Of a DNA stretch of 5,898 nt, positions 1 to 5,898 are shown one piece after another; the first letter of the stretch is position 1; each line of letters begins with the position of its first letter. The notes under the pieces were generated by a model, which made no database searches, had not been told where the DNA came from, and was given only the letters and a program-made list of their open reading frames with translations. Source of the DNA: Pseudoselenomonas ruminantium (GTDB taxonomy: Bacteria; Bacillota; Negativicutes; Selenomonadales; Selenomonadaceae). The stretch is taken from positions 1 through 5,898 of the forward strand of contig DJYL01000139.1 in the NCBI GenBank assembly GCA_002448495.1, in the 5' to 3' direction. The position numbers were made by a program, and so were the translations under genes.

Positions 1-365
1 CGAATCTTGGGAATCTGCCGTAAAAAAGCCAAGGTGATACGCTGCGATTCCGTTCGGGTCGCCTCCAAGGTTTCCTCGTCCAATTTCATGCCATAGCGCA
101 GGGCAATGGCAATCTGTTTATTCAGACGGAAAGCAATATCTTCAATTATCATGGACATATTATTGCGAATATCGTAAATGCGGTAATGCGTATCCTTTAC
201 ATATCCGGGATAAGCTACTCTGGTAAGTTCGCCAATCAATTCATAGATTACCTTGGTGTCCGGCTGATTGAATACATCCAATTTATCAATATGACGCTCT
301 TTGTCGTAATCAGCTAATATCTCCTGCGTAATGCTCTTTATATCCTGACCAATCAAGTCCTGCAT
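1..365 (-). CDS. cysE: Serine O-acetyltransferase, N-terminal part (runs off the left edge)
   Basis: Only the first 121 codons are visible. This enzyme family transfers acetyl from acetyl-CoA to L-serine, giving O-acetylserine for cysteine synthesis in the cytoplasm. The visible part matches the N-terminal helical region of EpsC-type serine acetyltransferases: AYPGY at residues 51-55, a helix containing LNKQIAIALRYG (81-92), and AFLRQIPKI (113-121), which in this family directly precedes the IR..L..DV segment. The left-handed beta-helix hexapeptide repeats and the active-site His/Asp lie outside the window, so catalytic competence cannot be judged. The ATG at 365 is supported by an AGTGAGGAGA ribosome binding site a few bases upstream. 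It lies downstream of the chemoreceptor gene but has its own strong promoter-like sequence, so it may be transcribed separately. The family call rests on remembered motifs and is less certain than for the full-length genes. Confidence 0.75.
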   Translation of the reverse strand, partial: MQDLIGQDIKSITQEILADYDKERHIDKLDVFNQPDTKVIYELIGELTRVAYPGYVKDTHYRIYDIRNNMSMIIEDIAFRLNKQIAIALRYGMKLDEETLEATRTESQRITLAFLRQIPKI

Positions 366-395
366 AGAGTTCTCCTCACTAACTTAATACACGAA

Positions 396-430
396 GATGG
401 CTTCGGCAAATTTGCTTCGCCGAAACCATC
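396..430 (-). promoter_or_regulatory. Stem-loop in the predicted 5' leader of the cysE-like gene
   Basis: The arms GATGG-U-UUCGGC and GCCGAA-G-CCAUC (read on the minus strand) form a 12-bp stem with an 11-nt loop. The one position that mismatches on the plus strand is a G-U pair in minus-strand RNA, which favours a minus-strand transcript. It starts about 10 nt after the predicted transcription start and ends about 30 nt before the start codon. No U-tract follows, so it does not look like a standard terminator. It could stabilise the mRNA 5' end, act in attenuation, or help end chemoreceptor transcripts. The leader is too short for a T-box. Confidence 0.6.
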
Positions 431-447
431 ACAGTTGCTTTCTTATT

Positions 448-476
448 ATGTTAGCATTGAGATTTTTTCCTGTCAA
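448..476 (-). promoter_or_regulatory. Sigma-A type promoter for the cysE-like gene
   Basis: On the minus strand a perfect TTGACA -35 box (471-476) is followed by a 17-bp spacer and TAACAT (448-453), a 4/6 match to TATAAT. Predicted transcription starts near 441, giving a leader of about 75 nt. The -35 box begins only five bases after the chemoreceptor stop codon, so cysE expression need not depend on the upstream gene. Confidence 0.65.
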
Positions 477-481
477 GGATG

Positions 482-2257
482 TTAAATCTTGAACTGTTTT
501 ACAGAAGCTTCCATCCCTTCTGCCATTTCCGTCAGACGACGGCTGGCGCTGGCGATTTCATTCATGGTGGCCGTCTGCTGCTCGGTAGCTGCCGATACGG
601 TTTCGGCTTCTGAGGCTACATTACGGCTCATTTCACTTATTTTATTGATGGCCTCGGCAATGGTACTGGCGTTTTTAGCCAGCCCTGCCACAGTATGTTC
701 CATCTCAGTAGTCTCTCCCGCCACCTGCTCAACCATTTCAGCAATATCCTTAAAGCTGCTGCCGGCACCATTTACGGCGCCCACACCATTTTGCACCTGA
801 GCTACACCATCGTGCATGACCGCCACGGCATTGCGGGCTTTGTCCTGAATGGAACCAATCAGGCTGGAAATTTCGCCTGCCGAGGAGCTGGACTGCTCGG
901 CCAGCTTTCTTACCTCATCAGCTACCACAGCAAAACCACGACCATGTTCGCCGGCACGGGCTGCCTCAATCGCCGCGTTAAGCGCCAGCAGATTGGTCTG
1001 CTCGGCAATCTGGGAAATAGCATCCACAATGGCACCAATCTTATCTGATTCATTGCCCAGTTCTTCAATAACCTGCGCCGACTGGCTCACAGAGTGCTCG
1101 ATAAGCTCCATCTGCCTTACAGCTCCGGTCACCGCCTGCTCACCACCATTGGCCTGATTTTTGGCATCTGCCACCACCTGTCCGGCATGCTCGATGGTCT
1201 TTTTGAACCGTTCCATACTTTCCGACAGACTTTCGATATTGGTGCTGGCATTTTCTACTTCCGTGAACTGCTCACTGCAAGCTCCAGCCACATTGACGAT
1301 AGAATCTGCCACCGAACCGCTGACCTCTGCCGACTGCTCGGAGCTGTTGGTCAGCTGCTGACAGGAGGCAGCCACCTGCTGGCTGGATTCCACAATCTGC
1401 TGCATCATATTGCTGACCTGACTCTGCAATTTGTGCAGCGCCCGGCTCATCTCGCCGATTTCATCCGTGCGGTGGAATACTTCCTCCAACGCGTTATTTT
1501 CCCGCAAATCACCTGTAGCCATAACGCCCAGACGCTCTGTTACTACATGCAGCGGCCCGACAATGGATTTTGCTGCCATCAGGCCAATTCCGGAGAAGAT
1601 GACCAACAGAATAATATTCACCAGCAAGGTATTGATAAGCGTAGACTTAAACGCCTCATCTGCTGCCGCCTGTTCTTCAGCTATCCGGGCATCAATATAA
1701 TCAATCCATACGCCGGTTCCCAACACCCATTTATAGGGTTCAAAAGCTACCGTATAATTGCGTTTGGGCAGCGGCGTTGTTTCATTGGGCTTGGCAAACA
1801 TCAAGTCCGTATACCCCCCGCCGCTCTTGCGGCCATTTTCAATCATTTCCTTGATGAACTGCTTGCCGGTCGGGTCGGTAAGTCCAATACGGGATTTACC
1901 TTCCGTATCGCGGCCTAACAACACCACATTTACCCCATCATAGTTATCTACCCAAAAATACCCCTTGCCATCGTCGTAGCGAAGGTCACGGACTAAATCC
2001 GCCGCCATTTTCTTTGCCTGTTCCTCGGTCAGCTCTCCCTTCTGCTGACGGTCATAAACCTGTTTAATGATGGAAACTGCTGTTTCGGTCTCGATTTTCA
2101 ATTCCCGTTCCACATCTTCCGTTAAAGTCTGCCGTACAGAAGCAACCTGCCGCTCCGATTCCGATTTCAGATTCACGATAAAAGCTGTACTTACACACAA
2201 AGTAGTCAGCACCGCAATGCCAATCACCAGCACGACAAATCGTCCCTTTAATGTCAT
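482..2257 (-). CDS. Methyl-accepting chemotaxis protein with single-Cache sensor
   Basis: A 591-residue inner-membrane chemoreceptor that would signal through CheW/CheA to the flagellar motor. TM1 spans about residues 7-29. An extracytoplasmic sensor of about 175 residues follows, with single-Cache hallmarks: [14 protein letters not shown] (95-108), [12 protein letters not shown] (128-139) and [11 protein letters not shown] (176-186). TM2 is at about 205-228, HAMP at about 227-280, and the long signalling coiled coil runs to the end. The conserved hairpin tip lies at 416-456 ([32 protein letters not shown] core). Single-Cache receptors often bind small organic acids; the ligand here is unknown. 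No C-terminal NWETF-like CheR tether is present. The ATG at 2257 is chosen because GGAGG lies 7 nt upstream; an in-frame TTG at 2299 would add 14 residues before TM1 but overlaps this ribosome binding site. It lies 75 bp downstream of the GT41 gene on the same strand. I see no hairpin-plus-T-run terminator directly after the stop. Confidence 0.95.
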   Translation of the reverse strand: MTLKGRFVVLVIGIAVLTTLCVSTAFIVNLKSESERQVASVRQTLTEDVERELKIETETAVSIIKQVYDRQQKGELTEEQAKKMAADLVRDLRYDDGKGYFWVDNYDGVNVVLLGRDTEGKSRIGLTDPTGKQFIKEMIENGRKSGGGYTDLMFAKPNETTPLPKRNYTVAFEPYKWVLGTGVWIDYIDARIAEEQAAADEAFKSTLINTLLVNIILLVIFSGIGLMAAKSIVGPLHVVTERLGVMATGDLRENNALEEVFHRTDEIGEMSRALHKLQSQVSNMMQQIVESSQQVAASCQQLTNSSEQSAEVSGSVADSIVNVAGACSEQFTEVENASTNIESLSESMERFKKTIEHAGQVVADAKNQANGGEQAVTGAVRQMELIEHSVSQSAQVIEELGNESDKIGAIVDAISQIAEQTNLLALNAAIEAARAGEHGRGFAVVADEVRKLAEQSSSSAGEISSLIGSIQDKARNAVAVMHDGVAQVQNGVGAVNGAGSSFKDIAEMVEQVAGETTEMEHTVAGLAKNASTIAEAINKISEMSRNVASEAETVSAATEQQTATMNEIASASRRLTEMAEGMEASVKQFKI

Positions 2258-2298
2258 TCCTATCCCTCCAAATCCTCTAATATTACATCTGATAATCA

Positions 2299-2311
2299 AG
2301 ATAATTTATCT
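2299..2311. repeat. Short palindrome upstream of the chemoreceptor gene
   Basis: AGATAA and TTATCT are perfect inverted arms around one central base, in the 75-bp gap between the GT41 gene and the chemoreceptor. The gap is AT-rich. It may be an operator half-site pair or chance; no convincing sigma-A or sigma-28 promoter could be placed around it. Confidence 0.3.
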
Positions 2312-2332
2312 AGTATGACTATTCGACAACAG

Positions 2333-3919
2333 CTATTTTATTCCTGCATATAAATTAATTTTTCCCCGCCGAAATTGCCGGTACAAATGCTCTAAATCCC
2401 GCATATATTGGGAGCCGTCCATCAGTGGGGATGTACGCATCATGGGCCGCAATTTTTCCCGCAGAACCGTCAGCAAATCCCAATCCCCTGCCAATAAAGC
2501 CGCGATTGTCCTGTACTGTTCTGCATTTGCTGCCACCAGTTCGTCCAGTCCTAAATTCCGCAGGAAACTTTCCCCGAACCGCGCCCCATGACGATTCCCC
2601 GTCAGGGTTACCACCGGCACCCCCATGTAAAGGGCTTCACAAGTTGTAAGACCTCCGGGATAGGGCGCAGTATCCAGCGCAATATCCATATCCCCATACT
2701 CCCGCAGATAATCGGCTGAATAAGGACGCATCTCAATGCGGTCAAGAGGAAGCTGCAGTCTGCGCAGCCGTTCCAGCGTATGGTTCCGTCCTTCCTCCGT
2801 GCCCAAAAGCTGATGCTTCAAAAGCAGCCTTGCCCCCGGCACCTGCGCTAAAATCTCCCGCCACAGGCAAAGCATGCCATCATTGACCTTGGCAAAGTTA
2901 TTGAAGGAGCCAAAGGTAATATAGCCATTTTTCTGACATGGAGGCGGCATTATCTGCGGGAACACTTTATAGGGCTGATAACAGAAATGCGTATGGGGAA
3001 GGCGCAGGAGTCTTTCCGTGAAATACGGGGAAGTCTCCTCCGGCGCACAGTAAATATCCGATAAAAAGCCATCGCATTCCTCCAGCCCCGTACTATTAAA
3101 ATAGCCAATTCCCGAAAGCTGTACAGGCGCTGCACGATAAGCTAAGACCGGCAGGGCATTGCCTGCGGTATGCCCGCCCAGCTCCACAAGGATATCGATT
3201 TCATCCTCGCGGATGGCCTGTGCCACAGCCGAAAAATCCTTCCCGGCTAAGTTCCGCCACTGAACAGGGCCGCTGCGCAAATCTTCCGTAACAAAATCAC
3301 TGCTTCTATTGAGCTGGTAGACAAAAACGGTAAAAGCAGATGTATCATAGTCAAAGATAAAGGGACGCACAAACTGCCCCACGGCATGATCCCGCAAATC
3401 AGCCGACAAATAACCCACACGGATTTTTGCATGCTGCCATGAGATTGCCGGATAAGGTTTTATCTTCATCTTTTGTAAATAGTGGCGATATTGGGCATAA
3501 AGCGCCTGCATTTTTTCCGCAGATAAATCCTCAATGGCATTGGCTGCAAAAAGGGCATTACTTAATTCCGTCAATTTTCTGCCAATATCCGGCTCAATCT
3601 GCACGGACCGTTCAAAGGCTGCCACGGCAGCCTCACTCTGTCCAATCATGCGGTAAGCTGCCCCCAAAAGGCTATAGGCATCAGCCAGTCTTTTTTTATC
3701 CTCACTGTCTTCAAAGTCCTGCAACAAATCATTCAACAGGGCAATTTCCGACACATATTTTTTTTGCGCACGCAGAATATATGCCTTCAGCAGACTTCCC
3801 AGCAAAACCCGCATCCCCTGCTTTTGCTCAAAGTCCTCTAGCAGCTGCCATGCTTTATCCAACGCGCCTTTCTTATAGCAGCTCAACGCCTGCTCATAAA
3901 CGGCCAAAAAATCGCCCAT
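2333..3919 (-). CDS. TPR-containing GT41 glycosyltransferase (O-GlcNAc transferase/SPINDLY-like)
   Basis: A 528-residue predicted cytoplasmic enzyme with no signal peptide or membrane segment. Residues 1 to about 150 are helical TPR-like repeats; the clearest is RLADAYSLLGAAYRMIGQSEAAVAAFERSVQIEP (77-110). Residues about 165-520 form the GT41 catalytic region. RVGYLSADLRDHAVGQFVRP (167-186) carries His178, aligned with the active-site histidine of human OGT (His498). ILVELGGHT....LAYRAAPVQLSGIGY (243-273) matches the OGT ILVNMNGYT...RPAPIQ...LGY block. FGSFNNFAKVN (336-346) supplies Lys344, the nucleotide-binding lysine equivalent. DIALDTAPYPGGLTTCEALYMGVPVVTL (412-439) matches the UDP-sugar site, with Asp416 in place of OGT Asp925. 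Family knowledge predicts transfer of a sugar from a nucleotide donor to Ser/Thr of a protein; donor and acceptor are unknown. Flagellin or a surface protein is a guess from the neighbouring chemoreceptor. The start at 3919 has a modest GGAAG ribosome binding site 7 nt upstream. Confidence 0.9.
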   Translation of the reverse strand: MGDFLAVYEQALSCYKKGALDKAWQLLEDFEQKQGMRVLLGSLLKAYILRAQKKYVSEIALLNDLLQDFEDSEDKKRLADAYSLLGAAYRMIGQSEAAVAAFERSVQIEPDIGRKLTELSNALFAANAIEDLSAEKMQALYAQYRHYLQKMKIKPYPAISWQHAKIRVGYLSADLRDHAVGQFVRPFIFDYDTSAFTVFVYQLNRSSDFVTEDLRSGPVQWRNLAGKDFSAVAQAIREDEIDILVELGGHTAGNALPVLAYRAAPVQLSGIGYFNSTGLEECDGFLSDIYCAPEETSPYFTERLLRLPHTHFCYQPYKVFPQIMPPPCQKNGYITFGSFNNFAKVNDGMLCLWREILAQVPGARLLLKHQLLGTEEGRNHTLERLRRLQLPLDRIEMRPYSADYLREYGDMDIALDTAPYPGGLTTCEALYMGVPVVTLTGNRHGARFGESFLRNLGLDELVAANAEQYRTIAALLAGDWDLLTVLREKLRPMMRTSPLMDGSQYMRDLEHLYRQFRRGKINLYAGIK

Positions 3920-3941
3920 ATCAACGCTTCCGCTCCCTTAC

Positions 3942-3965
3942 TTATGTTCTTATTCTGTTATGTTC
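3942..3965. repeat. Direct repeat TTATGTTC in the divergent region
   Basis: TTATGTTC occurs at 3942-3949 and again at 3958-3965, exactly 16 bp apart. On the minus strand the stretch reads as three successive 8-mers: GAACATAA, CAGAATAA, GAACATAA. It lies 22-46 bases ahead of the GT41 start codon, where a promoter or operator would sit. No good -35/-10 pair for the GT41 gene can be assigned, so a regulator site is only a possibility. Confidence 0.4.
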
Positions 3966-4013
3966 GCCACAAAAAACAATATCCCTGCTCCTTAGAAAAT
4001 CCGGCTGTATTTG

Positions 4014-4022
4014 TGTTATACT
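4014..4022 (+). promoter_or_regulatory. Extended -10 promoter for the glucosaminidase lipoprotein gene
   Basis: TGTTATACT fits the extended -10 pattern TGnTATAAT with five of six -10 bases. The -35 region is poor (TTAGAA at 3992-3997 would need a 19-bp spacer), which is typical for extended -10 promoters. Transcription would begin near 4029, just ahead of the GAGGAGG ribosome binding site at 4041-4047. Confidence 0.55.
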
Positions 4023-4055
4023 ATAGGCAGCTTATGTATTGAGGAGGTTATCACC

Positions 4056-5315
4056 ATGCGTCTTATTCACACATTCGCCCCCGTTCTGGCCATCAGCTGT
4101 CTGCTGCTGCCCGCTGCCGGCTGTGCCGCTCCGGTAAAGGATACCCCCGTAGCCCAGCGTACCATTGAGGGGCGTCCCGCCTTCCCGGACAAAATTCCCG
4201 GTGAAATCAATAAAAAAGCGATTTCTGCGGTACATTTCCGCTGTGAGCCGGCCTTTGACCTGCCCATGATGCTGGAAGATGAACATCCGGAGACCATTGC
4301 CATTCTGGGCACTGCCGAAGCCAGCCCGGAACAAATGACGACATTTATCCGAAAACGCAATCCCAATCCGAAACTGAACTGCTCCATCGAGGAAATCGTC
4401 GACTTCTATTATAAAGAAGCTGCTGTTGAGGGCGTACGCCCTGATGTAGCACTCTGTCAGGCACTCAAAGAAACAGGCTTTTTCGCCTACGGCGGCGATG
4501 TATCCCCGAAACAAAATAATTTCTGCGGTCTGGGAGCCGTAGGCCACCATGAGCCGGGCTACAGCTTTGCCACACCGCAGCTGGGTGTCCGCGCCCATAT
4601 CCAGCATCTTCTGGCCTATACCAAATACCAGCCGCCTGTACAGGAACTGGTCGACCCCCGCTACCAGCATGTGGTCAAGAACCGCCCGGACCTCCATGGC
4701 AAGGTGCTGACTTGGACAAAACTCAACGGCGCCTGGGCTGTTCCCGGCAAAAATTATGGACAGGAAATCCTGATGCTCTGGCGGGAAGCTCAAGCTCCCA
4801 GTGGCTCTGATGCCTCCCTGGCAGCAGCGCAGCACAAAATGGAAACGCATCCTGATGAAACCGCCAGCCTGATTTACCGAGGTATTGTCTACTACAACCG
4901 AAACGATTTTGCAAAGGCCAAAGCAGATTTTGCTGCCGCACAAAAAATAAGCCCGGATTCTGCACCGGTTCTTTTCAATGCTGCTATCACGGCAGAAAAA
5001 ATGGGCGACCAGAAAGCCGCCCGCCGCATCTATGATGAACTGATTGCCAAACGGCCCAATTTCAATCAGGCCTGGTACAACCGCGCCTTGCTCCGCTACC
5101 GTGACCGTGACTATGACGGAGCCATTGCCGACCTGCAAAAACTCCTGCAAATCGAAGCCCGCAGCGCAGATGCACAGAACCTCATCGGTCTTTGTCATAT
5201 CGGCCAAAAAAAATACAGCGAAGCCTGGAATGACTTCGCTGCTGCCGGCAAGATAAACTCAGCCAATATGAACGTACTGGCTAACCAGTTCATTATTCAG
5301 GCATGCTTGAAATAA
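4056..5315 (+). CDS. Lipoprotein with glucosaminidase domain and C-terminal TPR repeats
   Basis: A 419-residue predicted lipoprotein. The ATG at 4056 has GAGGAGG 8 nt upstream; an upstream in-frame TTG at 4011 would put 15 residues before the signal peptide and overlaps the promoter, so it is rejected. Residues 1-22 are a short hydrophobic signal ending PAAG before Cys23, the likely lipidated cysteine. Residues about 110-245 match the glucosaminidase family (N-acetylglucosaminidase/GH73-like): SIEEIVDFYYKEAAVEGV, then ALCQALKETGFFAYGGDV with Glu139 as the likely acid catalyst, QNNFCGLGA, FATPQLGVRAHIQHL, DPRY and GAWAVPGKNYGQEIL. Such enzymes cleave GlcNAc-MurNAc bonds in peptidoglycan. Residues about 269-404 are about four TPR-like repeats (for example IYRGIVYYNRNDFAKAKADF and WYNRALLRYRDRDYDGAIADL), probably a protein-binding scaffold. 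It is transcribed divergently from the GT41 gene and ends in its own terminator. Activity is inferred; a regulatory or scaffolding role is possible. Confidence 0.88.
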   Translation: MRLIHTFAPVLAISCLLLPAAGCAAPVKDTPVAQRTIEGRPAFPDKIPGEINKKAISAVHFRCEPAFDLPMMLEDEHPETIAILGTAEASPEQMTTFIRKRNPNPKLNCSIEEIVDFYYKEAAVEGVRPDVALCQALKETGFFAYGGDVSPKQNNFCGLGAVGHHEPGYSFATPQLGVRAHIQHLLAYTKYQPPVQELVDPRYQHVVKNRPDLHGKVLTWTKLNGAWAVPGKNYGQEILMLWREAQAPSGSDASLAAAQHKMETHPDETASLIYRGIVYYNRNDFAKAKADFAAAQKISPDSAPVLFNAAITAEKMGDQKAARRIYDELIAKRPNFNQAWYNRALLRYRDRDYDGAIADLQKLLQIEARSADAQNLIGLCHIGQKKYSEAWNDFAAAGKINSANMNVLANQFIIQACLK

Positions 5316-5329
5316 CATTGGAATAGTAC

Positions 5330-5360
5330 AAATAAGCCCAACAAAATGGGCTTATTTATT
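5330..5360 (+). terminator. Intrinsic terminator of the lipoprotein gene
   Basis: AAATAAGCCCA and TGGGCTTATTT form a perfect 11-bp stem around the 6-nt loop ACAAAA, followed by further T-rich sequence (TATTTATTT). It starts 15 bases after the stop codon. The A-rich 5' arm means it might also slow polymerase coming from the rRNA side. Confidence 0.85.
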
Positions 5361-5379
5361 TACATATAATTTGCATACG

Positions 5380-5403
5380 AAAAAAGCACCCTTACAGGTG
5401 CTT
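5380..5403 (-). terminator. Intrinsic terminator of the rRNA operon
   Basis: On the minus strand AAGCACC-TGTAAG-GGTGCTT forms a 7-bp stem with a 6-nt loop, and its 3' arm runs into a six-T tract. It begins 7 bases after the 3' end of the 5S RNA, the expected place for an rRNA operon terminator. Confidence 0.85.
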
Positions 5404-5410
5404 AAACTAA

Positions 5411-5524
5411 CTGGCAACGCCCTATCCTCCCAGTCCGTCTCCAGACAAGTACTTTCGGCGTATGAGTGCTTAACTACTGTGTTCGGTATGGGAACAGGTG
5501 GAACCACTCAGCTATCGTCACCAG
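5411..5524 (-). rRNA. rrf: 5S ribosomal RNA
   Basis: The minus strand holds a full 5S RNA of about 114 nt. The ends CUGGUGACG and CGUUGCCAG pair as helix I (9 bp with G-U pairs). Conserved internal blocks are GUUCCACCUGUUCCCAUACCGAACACAG (loop B to C region), UUAAGCACUC, and the ACUGGGAGGAUAGG loop E/helix IV region. The ends are set by helix I and could be off by one to three bases. It is the last gene of the operon, 188 bp downstream of the 23S. Confidence 0.95.
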
Positions 5525-5712
5525 ATATTCATTTGAATGTTATGCACATTCAAAACTATACAGAAGAAATTTCCATGCTTACGAACTTCTTAGGACTGGC
5601 TTGTGCCTTATGTTACGTCTTGTAGGAACGTAAAATTTACTTCGTAAATTTTGCATAAGCGATATGTAACGCTTGCGCGTCGCTTCGCTCCTTCAATCGT
5701 AACATCCTGCTT
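5525..5712 (-). other. 23S-5S internal transcribed spacer
   Basis: A 188-bp spacer without a tRNA or open gene. It holds several inverted repeats: TTTGAATGT/ACATTCAAA (5532-5554, 9-bp stem, 5-nt loop), TTACGT/ACGTAA (5613-5633), AAAATTTAC/GTAAATTTT (5632-5652, 9-bp stem, 3-nt loop) and a longer-range ATGTTACG/CGTAACAT pair (5610-5617 with 5698-5705). These are probably rRNA maturation structures; the TTACGT and ATGTTACG pairings are mutually exclusive. Confidence 0.75.
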
Positions 5713-5898
5713 AAGTTAAGCCCTCGATTTATTAGTATTGGTCCGCTGCATGCCTTACGGCACTTCCACTCCCAACCTATCTACCTTGTCTTCTTCAAGG
5801 AATCTTACTGGATTACTCCATGAGATACTTCATCTCGGGACAGGCTTCACGCTTAGATGCTTTCAGCGTTTATCCCTTCCGGACGCAGCTACCCAGCT
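5713..5898 (-). rRNA. rrl: 23S ribosomal RNA, 3' end (runs off the right edge)
   Basis: The last 186 or so bases of 23S RNA on the minus strand. Recognisable conserved stretches are GGGAUAAACGCUGAAAGCAUC followed by UAAGCGUGAAGCC, then the terminal ACCAAUACUAAUAAAUCGAGGGCUUAACUU, which matches the E. coli 3' end GUACUAAUGAACCGUGAGGCUUAACCUU. The 3' end is placed after GCUUAACUU at 5713 by this comparison and may be off by a few bases. The order 23S-5S, with no tRNA between, is the common bacterial arrangement. Confidence 0.95.

Noticed and set aside
396..430. The hairpin as an intrinsic terminator of the chemoreceptor gene
   Set aside because: No U-run follows on the minus strand, and a strong promoter lies between the chemoreceptor stop and the hairpin, so a leader role for the next gene fits better. 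Partial termination is not excluded.
1094..1918. A 274-codon open frame on the plus strand inside the chemoreceptor gene
   Set aside because: The opposite strand carries an unmistakable chemoreceptor over its full length. The plus-strand translation is His/Leu/Cys-rich with no family motif.
2258..2299. Upstream TTG start for the chemoreceptor, adding 14 residues
   Set aside because: The ATG at 2257 has a good GGAGG at ideal spacing and places TM1 right at the N-terminus, as is usual for this family. The extension would translate through that ribosome binding site.
2258..2332. A sigma-28 flagellar promoter ahead of the chemoreceptor
   Set aside because: TAAA and CGA fragments are present but not at the required spacing, and the GCCGATAA element is too poor a match to claim.
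4032..5207. A 391-codon open frame on the minus strand, antisense to the lipoprotein gene
   Set aside because: It is the mirror of a well-supported gene with signal peptide, domain motifs, ribosome binding site and terminator. Its own translation is Cys/Phe-rich and shows no recognisable domain.
5371..5625. An 84-codon plus-strand open frame over the 5S gene
   Set aside because: It is antisense to the 5S RNA and its terminator; the bases are explained by the rRNA.

Overview
The window looks like an ordinary chromosomal region of an anaerobic Negativicutes bacterium, most likely Selenomonadaceae (Selenomonas/Mitsuokella-like). I infer this from the roughly 50% G+C content, the 5S and 23S sequences, the style of the chemoreceptor and of the glucosaminidase lipoprotein, and the flagellate-type gene content. 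No database search was possible, so the genus is not proven.

Layout, left to right. Positions 1-365 (minus) hold the N-terminal part of a serine O-acetyltransferase (cysE/epsC type), which runs off the left edge. Ahead of it is a compact leader with a perfect TTGACA -35 box, a 17-bp spacer, a -10 box and a strong stem-loop in the predicted 5' UTR. Positions 482-2257 (minus) hold a membrane chemoreceptor (methyl-accepting protein) with a single-Cache sensor. Positions 2333-3919 (minus) hold a TPR plus GT41 glycosyltransferase resembling O-GlcNAc transferase/SPINDLY. A 136-bp divergent region (3920-4055) separates it from a plus-strand gene at 4056-5315 for a lipoprotein with a glucosaminidase domain and C-terminal TPR repeats. 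That gene ends in a clear intrinsic terminator (5330-5360). Facing it is the distal end of an rRNA operon on the minus strand: the 3' end of 23S (5713-5898), a structured spacer, 5S (5411-5524) and its own terminator (5380-5403).

How the parts may work together. The GT41 enzyme and the chemoreceptor are codirectional with a 75-bp gap and could share transcription. In motile Firmicutes, TPR/GT41 enzymes are plausible modifiers of flagellin or surface proteins, so pairing with a chemoreceptor hints at a motility theme, but this is inference. The divergent lipoprotein is probably a peptidoglycan hydrolase. cysE appears to have its own promoter, placed immediately after the chemoreceptor stop codon.

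I found no CRISPR array, insertion sequence, phage gene, tRNA or toxin-antitoxin pair, and no intergenic stretch longer than about 190 bp. No convincing new multi-gene system is present. The points most worth a second look are the GT41 enzyme with unknown acceptor, the TPR-glucosaminidase fusion and the cysE leader hairpin.
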